Shown here one piece after another: positions 34,814-46,943 of a stretch of 64,000 nt of DNA. Location of the stretch: positions 992,001 through 1,056,000 of the forward strand of contig NW_026515455.1 of NCBI RefSeq assembly GCF_014898815.1, written 5' to 3'. The first letter of the stretch is position 1. Every line of letters begins with the position of its first letter. The translations under genes and the position numbers were made by a program. The notes beneath the pieces were generated by a model, which had not been told where the DNA came from, ran no database searches, and was given only the letters and a program-made list of their open reading frames with translations. The stretch comes from Panonychus citri (lineage: Eukaryota; Arthropoda; Arachnida; Trombidiformes; Tetranychidae).

Positions 34814-37503
34814 ATGGATAAAATGGATAAGCAGTTGTCATCAGAAATGGAAACTGATGAAGGTAATGAAAATATTGGAGGTAATGAATTTATAAAGGAG
34901 TTGGATGGTGAACAATTCAAGAAATTCATCAAATTAAAAGTTCTAAAAGTTTACGGTGAAATAACTGAACGTCAATTCTCAGTTTCATTCGATAAGGTAT
35001 CAGTTCAACCCGGATTTACAGTGGATAAGGTCAGTGGTGATCAACGATCTTACATTTGTATTCTATGTGATCAAATAGCACGAGTTCCGATGAAATGTAT
35101 GGACTGTACCTTCTTCTATTGTCGTACCTGTGTTTTTTTCATATTCTTTCTCAAGCAATTAAAAATCAACCTCTTACCAAGAATATTAATGAAGAAAAAA
35201 TGGGAAATAAGCAATTTCTATGTCAATTTAATATTTGCGGAGATAATGGATTCTCCAAATTCGAGCCTTTAGCCGAAGACGAACGACAATTAATCACCAG
35301 TTATAAAGTAAATTGTATATATTCAAATTGTAAAGAAAATGGTGATTACGTTACAATTAGTAACCATTGTAAAAATTGTAAACAATCAAACAACAAATTT
35401 AAATTCGATTGTTCCAATGTGGCCGATACTTTTCTTCTCGACGATGAAACAATTAATGAAAATCCGAGCGATTTATATTTCATCGATCAAATTGGTCAAG
35501 AAAATTTCACCGAAGAAGATATTCAAGCTGCTTTTAAAGAGCAAGCAAATTCATCATTGAGAAATTTATTCAGTGATCCTGAACAATCAACATTATCAGA
35601 TTCATCATCATCATCTAAACGCTCATCTGATACCGAATCAAATATTCCATCGAAAAAGAAATTAACTCCTTCCGAATATCTTCAAAGAAAATCTAAATCT
35701 AAAATTCAAAAACAAGTAGAACAATTAACAATTAATCAACAATCAATTTCACCAACTCCTTCATCTTCAACTACAACTACAACTACAGCCTCAACAATTA
35801 AAGAACCAATTTCAGCAGCAGATCTTTTCATTCAGCCGACTTCATTTGAATTATTATTAGAAAAATTAGGTTCACCTTTACCTGTTATTACTCCTTCATC
35901 AGATAAACAAAAAACTCCCAAAGAAACTGAAACAATTAAACAGATTAATTCATCTCCTTCCGCATCACCAACTCATGAACCAGAGATACCATGGGATATA
36001 ATTGAAGCATCAAGAGCATTAAAATCTCAAGCTAATCAACGTCGTCGTGCCAATAAAAATGCTCGAAAACGAGGTGAATTAACTCCCGTAATTCCACCTC
36101 CCAAACCTTTTACCTTCCAACGTCCAAGGGAAGAAGATTGTGTTGATTGGAATGAACCTCCTCCACAACAACAATTGAAGATTTCAAGTGAAAATCTAAC
36201 GACAATTATTGAACGAATTCCTGATTCAGTTCCTTCAACTCCAAAGTCAACTCCCGATCCAACTCCTTCAGATCCTCGAACCCGCCGATCTATTCCTTCG
36301 TTAAGCCTCTCATCATCTCAAGAATCTACTTCATCAGCTGTTCCTTCAACTTCATCGTCTCAACCATCTCCTTCTCCATGTTCATCTCAACAATCACCAA
36401 ATTCAGATGATATCATTTTCAATTTCAGTTCAGCCGAAAAATATCAACCGATCACTCAAGCTACCCCAGCGCATACGCCTGAAACTGAAGCTGAACTTGT
36501 TAAACGCCGTAAATCCCGATTATTATATCGACGAAAAAATTCAAAAGCATTTAACAAACAAAAAAATCAAAGGAGACAAAAGCTTTATAAAAATGTTATA
36601 TTAGCTAAATCAATCCCTTCATTACCACTAATGATTCCTCCTGAACATTTCTCGAAGCAAATTGCTTCTGCAGTTGGAAAAATCAAATATTATGGTTTCA
36701 AAGTTTGTGCAATCGATATTGAGAAACAAACTATTGTAATGAAGGATGGAAGTTTTAAAAATGTTCCAGTATGGATTTCGATTGTCGACCAGTGCAATAA
36801 TATTATCTACAACTCATTCATTCGTCATCCAGCAGCAGCTAATTGGGATATGCAAACAGCTTTTCATGGCTTAAAATACGAAGATGTTCGATTCGCACCG
36901 TTATTTGTAAAAGTTCGAGATGAAGTTTTAAAAGTTCTAAGGAAATATGATCGAATCATTCTCTGTGGTCACATTGCCGATCTTTCTGATCTCTACTTAA
37001 CTCCACGTGATCATTATTATTTATTACCTCGAATCGTTGACATTTCTCTTTATTATAATTGTCGAGTTAAAACAAAAGAAGCTCTTGGCCTAAAATATTG
37101 TGCCTTCGTTTTATTTGGAAAAATCTTTCAAGAAAAACTCCACTCCCCAATTATCGATGCAGCTTTTACCCTTTGGCTCTATTTAATCGATATGCCTCGA
37201 ATTGAAGCAACATTAATTGAATTATACAAAACCAAACCTCGTTTTACTAAAACTGGTTATCGAGGATACAATTGGCCTCTTAATTTCAATATGGGTGGAC
37301 TTTTAAAAGATGTTCTTAAACAAATTACCGATTGGCCTGATGCTCTTAAAACAAATCCAAAACTCCCAAGAAAAGTACAAGAATCTCAGAAAATTGAACA
37401 AAAATTTTATCCTGAAGATTTCATTGATGGAGAACCTGATCATAAACGACCGTTACCTTATAAGCATATCAGAAGCCTTTTCTACGCTTACGAACGTCGT
37501 TAA
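34814..37503 (+). CDS. third element gene: RING-like and TRAF-type zinc fingers, linker, REXO/ISG20-like DEDDh exonuclease
   Basis: Two overlapping frames: 34814-35272, and one open upstream of its first ATG (35095) to 37503. They join by a -1 step near 35130 at GTTTTTTTC. The first frame has an acidic N-terminus and a RING-like cluster, C82-x2-C-x9-C-x2-C-x4-C-x2-C106. The second frame continues it with FLCQFNIC and then a TRAF-type finger, C-x4-C-x11-H-x3-C (CIYSNC to CKNC). A long Ser/Thr/Pro-rich linker and a Lys/Arg-rich stretch follow. The C-terminal domain (about residues 530-710 of the second frame) has all DEDDh positions of REX-type 3'-5' exonucleases: D541-x-E543 (AIDIE), D632 (or D629) after CGHIADL, and H683-x4-D688 (HSPIIDAA). 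Such host enzymes trim RNA; TRAF-type fingers are linked to ubiquitin signalling. There is no signal peptide or membrane span, so it is not an envelope protein. Capture of host domains is inferred. Confidence 0.75.
35129..35137 (+). promoter_or_regulatory. candidate -1 frameshift site (U UUU UUC)
   Basis: In the first frame the codons read GTT TTT TTC, giving the canonical slippery heptamer T TTT TTC exactly where coding must move by -1 to continue the zinc-finger region. It could equally be a homopolymer read one base short. Confidence 0.45.
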
Positions 37504-37531
37504 GCCTATTTAAAGGTCATAATCGACGCTT

Positions 37532-37544
37532 TGAACGGGGGCTC
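37532..37544 (+). promoter_or_regulatory. candidate polypurine tract
   Basis: TGAACGGGGGCTC directly before the 3' LTR. It is G-rich but short and ends in CTC, so it is a weak match to a typical tract; position is the main support. Confidence 0.45.
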
Positions 37545-38036
37545 TGTAAGGGAAACGCTTCGATCGGCTTCTTTCCCCCTTAATTATTTCTCTCCATCAA
37601 CAATCAATTAATTATTATATTTGTTTATCCCGCTTAATCTCTGTAACCAATCATCTCTTTCTTTACCTGCATAAATACCTATGCTATTTCCTTTTCCACA
37701 TCAGTTGAAAATAGTTGTTACTACTCATCTTTATGTTAATCTCTCAATCAGGTTATGTTAATGTCTAACCTTTAACTTACTCAAGTTAACTCTCTCTTCC
37801 CCAATCTCTCAACTTCCGTTTCCATGTTATAAATCTCAAAGTGTTACTTACTTCAATAAACAATTTCCTAATTAACTAAATCGTTACTCAATTGCTCTTG
37901 CTAATTAGCTAAGAGGGATATTAGGGTAATTTACTTTAAACCCTCTCACTAATTGCTAGGATTGCAGTTCGATCATTTCGGTGCATTTTTGTAAGGGTGC
38001 CTGTACCTCATCCCCGTGAATTAATTAGACCTTACA
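37545..38036 (+). repeat. 3' long terminal repeat
   Basis: 492 bp, begins TGTAAGGG and ends CTTACA. It carries a candidate AATAAA at 37855-37860 and a hairpin (about 37899-37960) with AGAGGG / CCCTCT and AATTAG / CTAATT pairing around AGGGTAATTTACT, the same core as the internal array. Confidence 0.95.
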
Positions 38037-38040
38037 ACAA
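38037..38040 (+). repeat. 3' target-site duplication (ACAA)
   Basis: ACAA directly after the 3' LTR, matching 26117-26120. Confidence 0.9.
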
Positions 38041-40561
38041 TAATAAAACTTGATGATGAGGTTAATTATTGTTACTCGTTGATGATTATATGTTTCCAAT
38101 GTTAACTGATGTCAATCAAATTTGATTGTTGTTATTAATTGACACAATTAAGGAGCAGTTTAAAAGTTTCTTTTACTTTTCCAAAGGCGTTAAGCTTATT
38201 CATTAACCCATTTCCTTTTGACTTGACCATTGTCCAGTTTGAACACAACCTCCACACCCAATAGCCCTCATCAACCTTTTATCTACTAATCATCCTTAAA
38301 GATGCGTTGACTTATCATCTTAGCACCTCAATTATCATCATCAGATTCTCAATGATAATGATAAGGTTACTTGTTAAGGTGAAAATTGTTCACATCAAAA
38401 TCGATTGTCTGTTGTTTGAAGATAGTGAAGTGGTCAAGGGGTCAAAAGGGTCAAGCAGCTTCAAAAATACGAAGATATCAAAGGTGAAAAGTTGACACAT
38501 CTTAAGGAAAACATTACAAAGGTAAGAAAACAATTAAGCGGAAGTGATAATTTTATCGTCAATGATTATCACCTTAATGTCAATGTCATTGTAACTGTTT
38601 CCTTGTTTACTTTTTATTTCTGATCCTTAATCAACTTTAATCCTTCAAGTTAATCACAATCATTTACTTTCATCTCTCTGTGATTATCACCATTGATTGA
38701 GTTAAAGGGTTTCCCATCCCATTAGAGTCTATGGTCAATTACAGGGTGACATTGGTCTTCCTGTTAATCTTTTTGTGTAAATATCGTAATTACGATTTAT
38801 GGGTAATATTGATGAAGGTGAGAACACGAGTTACTTATAATTTGACCTTAAAAGTGATGAAGGTAAACTAATAAACTTACGGGCACAAATAACATGACGA
38901 TTATCTTTTCGTCTCTCCATTCAAGGGTCAAGTGCACAAGAATTGTATACTTGAAGTGTCCTTCTAGTCTTTTGAATGTCCCTCACGTTTTCTTTACTTT
39001 AATGTTGATTTTTTAGAATAATCGCCCGAAGCAATTAGAATATTTCATAGTTTATAATCGACTTGTTCGATTGATAGACGGAAAGTAGCAATATCATCCG
39101 AAAGGAAAAAGAAGGAGAAGAGGTTATCAATATTTTCATTGCATTTCTATCCTAAAGAAACTCACATAGACAAAAATAGATTAATACCTTTGGAGAAATA
39201 AACGTGATCTTGTATTGTTAGAAATTGGAAAAAGGAAGAGGAAGAAGATGGAAAAATTTGATGATGACCTTTAATCTCTGTCCTTATTTCTCGAAGATAG
39301 GGTTTTATTATTGAGTTGTCACCTTCGGATAAAGAGAGAGAGAGAGAGAAGTAAGAACATGTAAAAGTTTCTTCTTTTATTATCATAATTCATTTTCTCT
39401 CTGTAAGAAAAAAGGTTCGTCTTTTTCACTATGGATTAAATTGATTTCCTTTAATTTTTCTCTTTCTCTCTCTTTTTTTCTCTTTATTCTTACTTCTATT
39501 CTCCGAATGGTTTGAAAGACGAAAGGGTTTTAAATGTCCAGTTCCATTGTTTTCCAATGGTCAGTCTATTGGAGATCTTTTCGATTCCAATAGTCTATTT
39601 ACTTTATCGAGAAAGAAAAAAGTGCCAACGATCTGAGGAATAATATCCAATCTTTTATCTCGATCAAGAGGTTTAATCCTTTGGTCATCTTTTCATCTTT
39701 TCATCTTAGACTCTTATCAGTCTTTTGACTTATTGGTCAACTTTTTGACCCAAACAACATTTCATTCATAAATCGTATTCTTACCTTACAATTACAATGT
39801 ATTAAAAATGAATCTCGTTTTTTTCACAATCAATAGTGTTTCCTTTTCTCTCAATCCATTGTCTTTGCTAATCCAATGGTCACAAGATGACAAATAACAA
39901 AAGGCGTTCAAATAACAACAATTAACTGCAATCAGATAAAATAAGATTATAACTCATGGATTAATACCTTTACACAAAAGACTATCATACCTCTAGAATC
40001 TAGTCACTAATCAACTACCAATAGATTAACCATCAGATCGTCACAAAGATAAAGTAAAATCTTGAAGATCTCCATCTCCATCTTAATCTTAATCTTAATC
40101 TTGATCTTGTTCTTACTCTTGTTTATGATTAAACTCGATTTTTCTATTATTAATAATATAATAAGAATTTTATTCCAATTTATGATTAATCAATAATTGG
40201 ATTCATATTCTTATTCAGATTAACAATTGGATTATAAAATCTTCTCTGTATTTATTACCATAAATAAGAATCGTTTCCTTGATTCCAATAAAATATTGAT
40301 TTCATATTTTCTTAGAATCTTTTGTTACCTTGAGAGAGAGAAAATGAATAAGAGAAAAAAACAAGATTCCAATTGGAGATAAACTTTTGCCTTGTAACTT
40401 TTTTACCTGTTGACTTTTAATCAGGTAACAACCACAAACGAAAACCTTGTAACAAAAACCAAAGGTAAAACCCTAAGGGTCAATTTAGATTATTGTTAAT
40501 TCAATAGTTTTCAAACATAGTGATGAAATAAATCATCATCATAACAACAATGTCATCTTCT

Positions 40562-40565
<4 letters not shown>

Positions 40566-40601
<36 letters not shown>
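40566..40601. repeat. (CT)n microsatellite
   Basis: CT run of about 36 bases in the left arm. The matching part of the right arm (near 49450-49560) has diverged and lacks it. Confidence 0.85.
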
Positions 40602-40604
<3 letters not shown>

Positions 40605-43209
40605 TGCTAATTTTTCTTCCTCTTTCCCTCATCGACTCGGTATTTTTTCTCTCTTTAAATGCCTTTCTTTTCTCTTTCCCTTTTTTTGTTCTCATCTTTC
40701 AACTTTCTCTCACATTCTTTCCTCACCTTCAGCATCCATGTACTCGAATAGGTGTCCCTTTGACCAGCCACTTCTGCCCTTCCTTTTTTTTGCACCATTA
40801 AAAATCCGAGCGTGAACTGGGTAGTAACACGCATTTCGAGTGCTTCTTAGTGACTATCGAGGTGCCACGATCATTTATCATCTTCTCATTTTCCTTGAAG
40901 CTCAATTAATTGTCATTGAAATCCACAAACAAGACAAGTAGTTAATCTGAAGCATTTCCCGCGTCTCTTGTGAATTCAAATCTGAACATAGAAATTGAAA
41001 TGTAAGTTAATCCAAATATCAAATGTATCAATAAAAATATAAACAATTAAACAACCTTATTAACGGTGAGGATTAACGAGTTTTTTTATAATTAATCTCT
41101 CAATCGGTGCTTATCCTTATCCTTAATCTACACAATTTTAGGTTCAAATAATAAATGATGAGCTTTTGATCAATTGTAATTTACACTCAATTGTTTCTTC
41201 ATTCAGTCTCTTTGATTCTTACAAATCAAATTAACTTTTAATTGCTCATTTTTTGATAATCACGTTTTCATCATCAATGTTTTTATCTTTGTATTATTAA
41301 AATAATCATCAACAGCAACATCAACATCATCACCATCTCAAGAGGCTATCACTATTTAATCAATCCTCACGAATAGATATTTATTTTAATCAAGTAAACA
41401 ACAACAATTGTTATCAACAATCAACTGAATTAATCACAAATAATTCTGATTAAACACCAAAGTCTTACACATGAAAAACAAAAACAAAATCATGAAATTA
41501 ATCAACTATTACATTAGATTACATCAGATTAGATCTGTTTAGATTAGATTACATCTAAGAGATTAACAGTTTCAAAAGTGAATATTGAATGTTCATTACA
41601 ATGATAATCTTGTTCACTTTAATACTTGTGATTGTTAATCATGTCGAGATTTACTGATTATATTTAGAAAGGTGAATTAATTAATGATAATTGATCTACA
41701 AGATTAACTATTCGCCACTGTTGTTATTATTATGTTAACGTGTTTGATAATTGATTAACTGATAATCTAAGCAAATGATACACACAATCAAAAGATACGA
41801 TTATAATTAAGGCCGAAAGGGAAAATATTAGTTAAAGAGAGAAAGAGAGATGGAGGTTAGAATTAATTAAAAGATTAACTCGAGTTGATTAGTTAATTAA
41901 TTATGAGAAAAGAAAAAAATTCTTATGTGTTATCACTTCAATTACCTGGTTATTTGTATTTCTTTCTTTAGGTATCAATGTATAATAATTGTTTGAATTT
42001 AAATGTTAATAGAATTGCTTACAACTAGAATTCAAACCTTGATGAATGAGAAAACTTAATTGTAATTGATTGTTTTCAATAGAAATTATAATTAACCATT
42101 GAAAGATCATGTTGACCACCAATACCACCCATTGTTTCAAGATCTTTAAAAGTGACAATCGAAACACTAAATTAACTTTATCATTGAAAAAAGTTGCTTG
42201 TTTTCATCACAATCAAATCAGTTTATTTAAAGTTGTAACCACAAAAGTAAAATATAATCTTAATAATTAGTTATAACTTTAAGTTAACCTACTAATTAAA
42301 TAATATCCTTACCAAAGTATCCAAAGGATTAGCTGTCAATCATAAATTTCAAATGATACTCACACTAATCAAAAGGATAGTAATCAAGAGTATTGTTAAT
42401 ACACTTGAATACTAATTAAATGTTGTTACAAAACTGTTGATGTACTTTAACCATGTAATTTCAATTGATCAATATAATAATTGTTTAAATGTATCATTTT
42501 GTTTTCTTGTCTTCAATAGTTTTCACCTTTAACCATTTGCATGAGAGGTTGAGCCTTGAGCCCATCAGCACATCGCCACTTCCTATTAGTGTCAAAGGTA
42601 AATTATATGAATAAGTTATATCAGTGAAAAGTGTTATTCAGCACCCAGGAAAATGGACCAAGCCTCATGTGTGTTAAACAGGTCAAGAGATTGACCTCTA
42701 ACAGGATATTGAAAAGTTGAACACACTTTTTGTGATGAAAGTGCTCAAGGGTTTTAATTTGACAAGGATAAACAGTACATGTCAAAGGTTAAGGTGAAAG
42801 AAATAGAGGTAAAATGACCTTCGGTATGTTGGCCAAGGACGCACCTCGTTATCATCCTCACAATCATCGTCATCATTATCAAGGTGATAAACAATGAATT
42901 TAAATTGATCATGGCCATTGAGAGAGAAACAGAGATAATCAAAGATCAAGGATAAATAGACAATAAGATGATCAGGATAAGTGAGCTTGTTTCTGGTCTA
43001 AATTGGATTAACATTTTTCCTAACTCTCTGTCAATATTATTATCACCATCATCGGCACCATTATTATTATCATAATGGTGCTAAGGGGCTTGGTTAATTT
43101 TACACGCACACAGAAACACATTGTTGTCACAATGTTTTGTTCAACAATAAAGTGAAAGGATTGACAAGTTGAATTATTTTATATCAATTTAGAAATGGGA
43201 ACGAGACTT

Positions 43210-43210
<1 letters not shown>

Positions 43211-43265
<55 letters not shown>
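43211..43265. repeat. (GA)n microsatellite
   Basis: GA run of about 55 bases, the longest dinucleotide tract I see in the window. Confidence 0.9.
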
Positions 43266-43268
<3 letters not shown>

Positions 43269-44365
43269 GAGTGTGTCAAGGTTCTAATAGGTTGAACCTT
43301 GAGGTTCGAAGATGAAATGAAAAAGTGTCACTCTCTCGGTAAGCACTTTTTCCGTCCCTCTGATTGTTGTGATAACTTTTTAATTTATGTTATCTCATTT
43401 TTTACTCTTCCATTGATAATTTTTCTCTACTCACTTTTACTATCAAGTTGATTCATGAATCAAAACTGAAATTGGGTTAGTAAGTTAAAAGTAAATCTCC
43501 TAATCATATTTATAGTACTTTTCTTACCTGTGTGTGTCTATTTATGTGTCAGGTCTTGTTTCTGCCTCATTGACAATTGAGGCTTTTTTTGTCAATGAAG
43601 TTGTAAAAATGTACCGATGACAATTATTTGTGGCCTTAACATATAGACCTTGAAGAGATCGGATATTTTGGTGACTTAGTTTTTTTCGTCAAGGTAACAA
43701 GGTAAATGCCTCATTTATCTGATATAAAGGATATCGATTAAGACGATGACTATTTTTCTAGCATCTTGGATCAAAATATTGTATCATCATGATGATTGTT
43801 ATAATCTTTTGATTATCTGTCCCTGGAATCAATTACCTGCTCTGAATTGTGCTAAATTTATGGCTTGTAATTAACTGATTATTGGTGATTAAGTAAAAGT
43901 GCTATTGATTTGCCATTTAGAGCAAGTTTGAGATGAAGACGATGACAAGATGACAAGAAGACAAGAGGAAACAAAGTATAAACTGTATTAACTATAGATT
44001 ATGACACTTTTCCGATTAAGGCCTTTGAACTTAATCTATCGGACCTTTGACACTTGAATACACTCTGTATGTATATTGTAGTATTAGGGATGAGAGGCAA
44101 TGGAAACTTTTGGTCTCATCATCAGAGAAAAAAAATCATCACTTCTCCAGGGATAATGATGATGAAGAGCATGTTGATGATAAAAGATGCGGATGAAAAT
44201 GTGGTTAATATGATCATTGAAAAGGTATTACATGATTATCTTCATCTTCATCACACCAATGATAATGAATATAATGATGATGTACAAATTCATCTTCGAG
44301 GACTCAACAAAAAAAGTCAAAAAGGACACACAAAGATGAGGAAGATGAGGATTAATGTCAACTTA

Positions 44366-44369
<4 letters not shown>

Positions 44370-44402
<33 letters not shown>
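44370..44402. repeat. (CT)n microsatellite
   Basis: CT run of about 33 bases inside the left-arm-specific block. Confidence 0.9.
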
Positions 44403-44407
<5 letters not shown>

Positions 44408-45714
44408 TCAAGGTGGCACACCTTAAATTTTGATGTCATTCAATGATAACTTCATCTTTACCATTGAAACGACAATTGTAATAGCGAAAAGTGATCAGTT
44501 TTGTTCAATCATCAAAAAGAATGAAAAAAATTCAAGAGAATTTTTTTTCATTTTCTTTAATAAGGAAATGGTTTAAATATCGTTACATTCAAGAAGATGA
44601 TGATTATGATGATGATGATGATAAGATGTGAGGCAATATTAATAATAGGATCAAAATTTGCCTCCGGGCTTTTATCTTTGTTGTTGTTGTTTACTTGGGA
44701 TTCACTTGGCGATGATTTAATGAAATGATGATCGTGATTTAACCGGCATTTAAACACAGGTAATCACATTTAATCATCATCATTAAGTTTCCAATTGTTT
44801 TATCTGCTTTCACTTAATCAGTCAATGAGAAGATGTTGTTACCTTATTTAAATTGAATTAAAGATTATAACAGGATTAGAATGATAATTAAATGTTATAT
44901 TATGATTAGAGTAAATTATTTAAATTGATAGAACGTGAGATTAAGCTAATTAAATTAAATCAACGGTTTTCTGATTTTCATTAACAATTATCGTAAGTTA
45001 GTTGAACTTTATTCAAATGCTAAGAATCAAAAGTTTCATTGGTAAAGATTCAGTTGGATTAACTTAATCCGATTTCTTAAAATTAATTGTTGGCTGTTAT
45101 TGTGTATACGATTTTATAGATTGAGAATTGATTTCAATTGTGATTTTATCAACTCTTTCATTTGGTTAATTGTTATCAAATCAAGGTGAATATGTGTGGG
45201 CATCCATATGAATTGATCAATGTTGGGTGGTCATTATCAAAGATATTCACTAATGTCCATCATTAAAAATGCTGATAATTAGATTGGTGGGTGATCTTAT
45301 GGTGAATACAATTAAGTATTCACCTTAAAGGTAAATCATCAGTTGATTAAATTAATTGTTCAAGTATACGAATTGCGTTGAAAATGTTCACGTTGTGTGA
45401 GGTTATTTGTTTACAGTAATTTAGAAAATAACTTTAAATCATCGTCATTATCAACCTTACAGAATTAATTTTAATCATAAATAATATAATCAAATGCTAA
45501 CCTTGTTAAGATGATGAAAAATAATGATGATGATGATGATTATTATCATTTAACTAATTTCAACATTCAACATGAAACAAAAAATACAACAACTCAAATC
45601 ACCCAATCACTTGGCGTGTTAATCACATAATAAATGCTCATCTTGTAAACCAAATCGTGATAATCACAATCAACTAATCATTATTTTCTTACTAATCATT
45701 AACAGGAAAACTTC

Positions 45715-45738
45715 ATCTCTCTCTCTCTCTCTCTCTCT
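45715..45738. repeat. (CT)n microsatellite, inner partner of the tract at 46901
   Basis: CT run of about 24 bases next to GGAAAACTTCAT. The inverted partner at 46901-46940 is a longer GA run next to ATGAAGTTTTCC, so the arms differ in repeat number. Confidence 0.9.
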
Positions 45739-45874
45739 TGCTTTGTTTTTAGGTGTTAGTATTAGTACATTGATCGTTAGTTTAATTCAAAACTTTTTGT
45801 TTTCTTTTAATTTTTTCACGTTAATCAGCACGTTAAGCTGATTAGGATAAAGCCATTGGCACAATTAATACTAA

Positions 45875-46764
45875 TTCAAAGTTGTAATTGTTATCAATTA
45901 GTTTGTAATTTACTTTTCTCTCTCTTCCTTTGTTGATTAGCTGATAAATTACATAATCAATTTGATTATAATTATGCGGATGGTCCTTCATCATATTACC
46001 TTTTCTTGCACATTATGCTCTAATTTGGAATCGGCAAAATGACCTCAAACACAAAGGGCGCACATAAGTAAAAGTGATAAATACTTAAATAGCCTTGGGT
46101 GGTTAATCTAATTCAATTTAAATTGTAATCTCCCACAATTTACTAATCTACTTTTACTCTCCTTGTAAACATTACCGTTACTTAACTAAATCTAATCTCC
46201 ATCTAACCGTAATTACCGATCAGCACCCATGAGGTTATTATGTTATTGTAATAGTTTAAGTTCTCGTTTTCAATTTATCATTTTCAGAATGTTCTAATTT
46301 AGAGCATTTAATTAATCACTTTTACAATAGAATATTTTTTTCGAAGAAAATTTTTCACGCTTTTCGTCATCATGGATTAGCTCCAGTGTCTAACAATTAA
46401 CTTTACTCTTTGCTAATCAACACCTTAACTTTACAATAATTAACAACTGATTAACTTTAGGTAGTTGGAAAAAGTTGAAACTGTGAATAGAAAATGGTTA
46501 ATTTTAATTCTTGATTGATAATCATGATTATCCAAACAATATAATGATAAATGTTAATATTATTGTATTAATATCAATCATGATTTTTCATTTCACCAAA
46601 TTAAGTAAACAAGATAAGATTGATATTTGTTAATCCCAATCAGAATTTCATGATAATAATCATGAAAATCATGATTTTTATTTCATAATTTGGAAAAGTT
46701 AAATATCAGTTAATTGAAATTGTTCAACTAATCAACAGTAATTGATGAACAGTAAAACCTTGGA
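45875..46764. other. spacer of the inverted duplication
   Basis: 890 bp of single-copy AT-rich DNA between the inner ends of the arms. No gene, RNA or mobile-element signature is visible. Confidence 0.7.
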
Positions 46765-46897
46765 TTAGTATTAATTGTGCCAATGGCTTTATCCTAATCA
46801 GCTTAACGTGCTGATTAACGTGAAAAAAATTAAAAGAAAACAAAAAGTTTTGAATTAAACTAACGATCAATGTACTAATACTAACACCTAAAACAAA

Positions 46898-46900
<3 letters not shown>

Positions 46901-46940
<40 letters not shown>
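46901..46940. repeat. (GA)n microsatellite
   Basis: GA run of 40 bases, the inverted partner of 45715-45738. Confidence 0.9.

Positions 46941-46943
<3 letters not shown>

Larger units (their letters stand above)
26121..38036 (+). mobile_element. Ty3/Gypsy-class LTR retrotransposon with an extra finger-exonuclease gene and hairpin array
   Basis: The element is 11,916 bp and bounded by LTRs that start TGTAAGGG and end in TACA. Order: 5' LTR, primer-binding site, gag, CCHC zinc knuckle, protease, RT, RNase H, integrase, a 2.4-kb non-coding hairpin array, a third coding region, purine-rich tract, 3' LTR. Placing integrase after RNase H identifies the Ty3/Gypsy class. A 4-bp target duplication and the exact empty site in the right arm prove insertion. 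The gag to RT part is interrupted by many frame changes while 30379-37503 is nearly intact. No envelope-type protein is visible. Mobilisation from this copy as written looks impossible, unless the breaks are assembly errors. Confidence 0.95.
42650..45315. repeat. left-arm-specific block (about 2.7 kb)
   Basis: Arm homology ends at TTATTCAGCACCC (about 42648) and resumes near TTCACCTTAAAGGTAAATC (about 45318). In the right arm these points are only about 50 bp apart (47270-47325). The block has a long GA tract (43211-43265) and a CT tract (44370-44402). I see no terminal inverted repeats or transposase. Confidence 0.65.
19831..45874 (+). repeat. left arm of a giant imperfect inverted duplication
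   Basis: Read on the opposite strand, this segment matches 46765-60946. Diagnostic matches: GTGACC(A/G)ATGGTCAGAAGG at the outer end (19831 against 60946); the achaete-scute gene (20221-21945 against 58446-60401); the GTAAATATAAACGATGATG region (25260 against 52890); 38041-38150 against 51920-52040; 42500-42650 against 47325-47480; and the inner end CACGTTAATCAGCACGTTAAGC (45820 against 46810). Long runs are identical or nearly so, broken by arm-specific blocks. Removing the 11.9-kb retroelement plus one target copy leaves about 14.12 kb, close to the right arm's 14.18 kb. Confidence 0.9.
38041..45874. other. inner part of the left arm, no supported gene
   Basis: Mirrors 46765-52040 with breaks. 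The block from about 42650 to 45315 has no counterpart at the matching place in the right arm. Frames here (38307, 39162, 40501, 40550, 42754, 44054, 44557) are short or made of dinucleotide repeats and are not kept in frame between arms. Confidence 0.5.

Noticed and set aside
34814..37503. Envelope gene of an errantivirus-like element
   Set aside because: No signal peptide, furin-type site or membrane span; finger and exonuclease motifs are present instead.
39162..39386. Shared frame containing GDNSIIKPYLREIRTEIKGH (partner at 50608-50847)
   Set aside because: Similarity follows from the inverted duplication; both ends diverge in frame and one side is a CT repeat. No motif.
44054..44446. 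130-residue frame in the left-arm-specific block
   Set aside because: Met/His/Asp-rich from ATG/ATC repeats with a Ser-Leu tail from a CT tract; no homology signal or splice context.
42650..45315. DNA transposon
   Set aside because: I could not find terminal inverted repeats, a target duplication or a transposase frame at the block edges.
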